64,000 bases of DNA from Gemmatimonadota bacterium. GTDB lineage: Bacteria; Gemmatimonadota; Gemmatimonadetes; Longimicrobiales; Gaopeijiaceae. Under the pieces are notes generated by a model. That model worked only from the letters and a program-made list of their open reading frames with translations, made no database searches and was not told the DNA's origin. The stretch lies in assembly GCA_028875075.1 (NCBI GenBank), contig JAPPGF010000017.1, positions 44,585 to 108,584 of the forward strand, given 5' to 3'. The first letter of the stretch is position 1, and each line of letters starts with the position of its first letter. Both the position numbers and the translations under genes were made by a program. Of this stretch, positions 61,512 to 64,000 are shown piece after piece.

Positions 61512-63149
61512 TCAGCCCGGACGGCCCTCCGCATCCGCTCCCGTGTTCGCGCGAGAAGAAACCTGCGCGGCCACGTGCCTGGCGAATCCCGAGCCGGCTT
61601 CGGCCGAGAGATTGAACAGGATCGACACCCCGGCCTCGCGCATCACATCGATTTCATCCGGAAACCTGACGGCGGCGGCGATCCGGCCCTCGAAGGCGGA
61701 AGCGCTGATGCGGTCCAGAGCGGCGAGCTTGGCAGCCAGATTCGGCAAAGCCAGCATGACGACATCGAGCGCTTGAGTGCTCCGAACGCGTTCCCAGAAG
61801 TCCCCGTCGCGCGGATCGCCGAGAAGCACTCTTCGGCCCGCTGACTCGTGGTGCCGCACCTTGAGGGGATCGAAGTCCACGCCGACGACGGCTCCGCCGT
61901 ACAGCCGTTGCATATGGTCGTAGGCCGCGGTGCCGATGCGGCCCATGCCGAGGACGGCGATGCTCGCGCCTGCGATGTCGAGCGAGCGTTCATCGGGGAG
62001 GCGCTCGGAGCGTTCAAAGCGCGTCCACACCGCGCGGTATCGCCGGTGGATCCCGTCGGCGGCGGCGTTGAGCACTACCGCAACGGCGCACGAGAGCGAC
62101 AGGGCGGTCGCGAGAACGATCAGCCAGCGGGCGTCGAGCCAGCCGTTGGCAACCCCTAAAGCCGCGACGATGAGCCCGAATTCGCTGTAGTTGGCCAGGG
62201 TCAGGGAAGCGTGCAGCGAAGTCCGCGCCCGCAGCTTGAATCTCGTGAACAGACCGAAGAACAGCGCCGACTTCACGAGCACGAAGGGCGTGATGGCCGC
62301 GCCGGCGAGAAGCGCTTCCAGCGTGAGCGGTCCCGAGAGCCCTATCGACAGGAAGAAGCCGAGCAGGAACAGGTCCTTGAGCCCGAACATGGTCTTCGCC
62401 ACCTCGTCGGCCTTGTGGTGGCGGGCGACGAGAACGCCCAAGACGAGTGCGCCCAGGTCGCCCTTCAACCCGGCCAGCTCGAAGATCTGCGCACCGCCCA
62501 GGGCGAGGAGCAGCGAGTACAGTACGAGGAGCTCGCCGTGGCCCACTCGCTCGAGGACGAGCGTCAGCAACGGCCGTAACGGAATCAGCAACAGGAGGAG
62601 AAGCGCCCAAGGGCTCGGCCATGTGTTCGCCGCTGCCGCGAGAAATGCCACCGCGGCCAGGTCCTGCACGATGAGGACGCCCACCGCGGTCCGCCCGGCC
62701 ACCGAAGCCGTCGCCCCCTTCTCCTCCAGCACCTTCACGACGAATACCGTGCTGGAGAAACTCAACGCGAACGCGATCAGCAGCGATTGGGGAAGGCCGA
62801 CACCGGAGACCAACGGGGCTCCCACGAGCGCCAGGAGATGGATGGCGGCCGCGAAGCCCACGACGGCCATCGACATGTGCAGCCCCGCGACGGCCCACAC
62901 CTGCGGGCGAGCGAGGGTACGAAGGCTGAGCTTGAGCCCGACCGTGAACAGCAGCAGGGTGACGCCGAGATCCGACAGTCTCTGCAGCACTTCCCCGCTC
63001 GCGATTCCATACAGGTTGAGCGCGAACCCGGTTGCCAGGAACCCCACCATGGGCGGCAGCCCGACGGCCCTGGACAGCAGGCCCAGGACGAAGGCCAGGC
63101 CGATCCAGGCGACGTCTCCCAGGGCGGTGGCGATCAATTGGAAGTCCAT
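61512..63149 (-). CDS. KefB/KefC-type cation:proton antiporter (CPA2) with RCK domain
   Basis: A 545-residue membrane protein. ATG 63149 begins MDFQLIATALGDVAWIGLAF. Twelve to thirteen helices with the CPA2 motifs LLLFTVGLKLSLRTL, SFSSTVFVVKVLEEKG, GVLIVQDLAAVAFLAA (ion-binding QD), and KGDLGALVLGVLVARHHKAD. Residues about 405-520 are a Rossmann RCK_N domain: ASIAVLGMGRIGTAAYDHMQ, VVGVDFDPLKVRHHESAGRR, VVMLALPN. It exchanges K or Na for protons and is probably gated by a nucleotide or thiol adduct. Complete; monocistronic. Confidence 0.93.
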   Translation of the reverse strand: MDFQLIATALGDVAWIGLAFVLGLLSRAVGLPPMVGFLATGFALNLYGIASGEVLQRLSDLGVTLLLFTVGLKLSLRTLARPQVWAVAGLHMSMAVVGFAAAIHLLALVGAPLVSGVGLPQSLLIAFALSFSSTVFVVKVLEEKGATASVAGRTAVGVLIVQDLAAVAFLAAAANTWPSPWALLLLLLIPLRPLLTLVLERVGHGELLVLYSLLLALGGAQIFELAGLKGDLGALVLGVLVARHHKADEVAKTMFGLKDLFLLGFFLSIGLSGPLTLEALLAGAAITPFVLVKSALFFGLFTRFKLRARTSLHASLTLANYSEFGLIVAALGVANGWLDARWLIVLATALSLSCAVAVVLNAAADGIHRRYRAVWTRFERSERLPDERSLDIAGASIAVLGMGRIGTAAYDHMQRLYGGAVVGVDFDPLKVRHHESAGRRVLLGDPRDGDFWERVRSTQALDVVMLALPNLAAKLAALDRISASAFEGRIAAAVRFPDEIDVMREAGVSILFNLSAEAGSGFARHVAAQVSSRANTGADAEGRPG

Positions 63150-63753
63150 GGAGCGTCCGGTGGTCAGGCCTGAGGCGCTGCGAGAACTTCCAAGGTACAA
63201 GTTCGGCCGACAGGAGCGCAGAAGATGTGTCGGGCCGCGCGCCTCCGAAGACCCGGTGCGGCGGGGTTTCGCAACTCACAGATCGAGGCCCGGCTGCGCC
63301 CCGATCCCCGGCGTCCGGCAGGGGTGCTTGACGCGGCGCCCCCTCCCCCGCCTTCCCTCCGCAGCAGCAACGTCCGGGGCGCCCCGGTGTCCCTCCCGGG
63401 TCCCGGGTGGGCGACCCTGAGCGGCCACTCGTAGACGGGCTCAAAGACCTCGAGCGCGGGACGCCAGCAGGAGGCGGTCTCGAGCCCCGAGTGCGTTCCG
63501 AGCGACGTGGTTGCCGGTAAAGCCGTGAGCGTCCGGCCCGTACGTGCCCGGACGAGCGGTCGCACGATCAACACGCGCGTCCATAAGATATGTGCTGGCA
63601 ACGGATTGCCGGCCTCTTCGCAAATAATGTCATAGAGTTGACTCTATTGCCTGGTTCGCCGGCTTCATGGTCGTTTCAATCATGCCGGCCGTCATCTTCG
63701 GCGAGGTGATGCGCGAGCGCTGATCCTCGGGTCAATGAGAGGAGACATCGACC
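63150..63753. other. Intergenic region upstream of the DUF2255-like gene
   Basis: About 600 bases with no gene I can support. A possible promoter-like TTGACT lies near 63637. The last bases hold GAGAGGAGA, the ribosome-binding site of the next gene. Confidence 0.4.
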
Positions 63754-64000
63754 ATGTCATCGTTACTGGAGACCGCCCTTGGGATACCACGACTGCTGGT
63801 CGGGCAGCTGCTCCGGCCAATCCGAGTCGCCATGCGAGGTCCCATGCCGCACCCGAAGAGTCAGCGCGAATTGGCCGACCTGGTCGACAACTCCCTGAGG
63901 CACCAGATCCGGGCAGGGTATACCCACCGGTTCATCACGCTCATGCTCGTCACGGTAGGTGAGCGCGTCTTCTGTCGGCGCTATACCTACGGAGAGCCGT
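63754..64000 (+). CDS. DUF2255-like protein, 5' part (cut by window end)
   Basis: From ATG 63754, with GAGAGGAGA 9 bases upstream, the frame stays open to the last base (82 codons visible). It reads SSLLETALGIPRLLVGQLLR, PKSQRELADLVDNSLRHQIR and FITLMLVTVGERVFCRRYTYGEP split here for length. The strand LMLVTVGERVFCRRY with a following acidic turn resembles DUF2255 or PNPOx-like split barrels (V-x-V-G-DRVFVRS pattern). Product unknown; the C-terminal half is outside the window. Confidence 0.6.
   Translation, partial: MSSLLETALGIPRLLVGQLLRPIRVAMRGPMPHPKSQRELADLVDNSLRHQIRAGYTHRFITLMLVTVGERVFCRRYTYGEP

Overview
The window is a high-GC bacterial chromosome segment. The combination of a SusC/SusD pair, a CBM9/DUF5916 outer-membrane-type protein, an LVIVD-repeat protein remnant, a D-aminoacylase-like secreted amidohydrolase, a ba3-type oxidase and many short lipobox proteins fits a marine or host-associated Gemmatimonadota better than a (usually AT-rich) bacteroidete. 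This is an inference; no rRNA or other taxonomic marker gene is present.

Layout. 0-4 kb: an MacB/Lol-type ABC exporter (two FtsX-like permeases and an ATPase) followed by a lipoprotein substrate-binding protein. 3.7-14.3 kb: an accessory region. A 333-bp direct repeat, including the 3' end of the binding-protein gene, flanks a 6.6-kb block holding a HigBA module, a secreted thermonuclease, an AlpA-like remnant, PhoU, a Na/Pi cotransporter and a hydrolase. A tyrosine-integrase C-terminal fragment lies just outside the second repeat, followed by an AbiE toxin-antitoxin pair. 14.8-33.4 kb: mostly housekeeping and metabolic genes (second binding protein, GMC dehydrogenase pair, M23 peptidase, MazEF, trypsin-like lipoprotein with collagen-like repeats, SSS symporter, arsenite methyltransferase, CBM9/DUF5916 protein, D-aminoacylase).

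33.4-43.2 kb is a defense island. A decapitated LVIVD gene abuts a 5'-truncated gene of unknown family, which is translationally coupled to a 1856-residue DEAD-type helicase with a C-terminal DUF1998-like cysteine motif (Druantia DruE-like). Downstream, on the other strand and in visibly more AT-rich DNA, is a two-gene operon: a PD-(D/E)XK-type nuclease and a Sll1717-like P-loop ATPase. I consider this pair the best candidate for an undescribed defense system. 43.5-50.7 kb returns to core genes: ba3 oxidase (subunits IIa, II, I) and a divergent SusC/SusD pair.

51-59.7 kb is a second defense/decay zone: a DUF262-HNH protein, a DUF4145 (HEPN-like) protein, AbrB-PIN and VapBC modules, HEPN-like and orphan AT-rich genes, plus remnants of SusD, a corrinoid adenosyltransferase, an IS3-type element, a small membrane protein and three copies of one lipoprotein family. 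60.2-64 kb: alkaline phosphatase, a KefB-type antiporter and the start of a DUF2255-like gene cut by the window edge.

Five toxin-antitoxin modules from five families occur in 53 kb, always next to decayed genes or duplicated segments, so the window records repeated gene gain and loss between stable core blocks.
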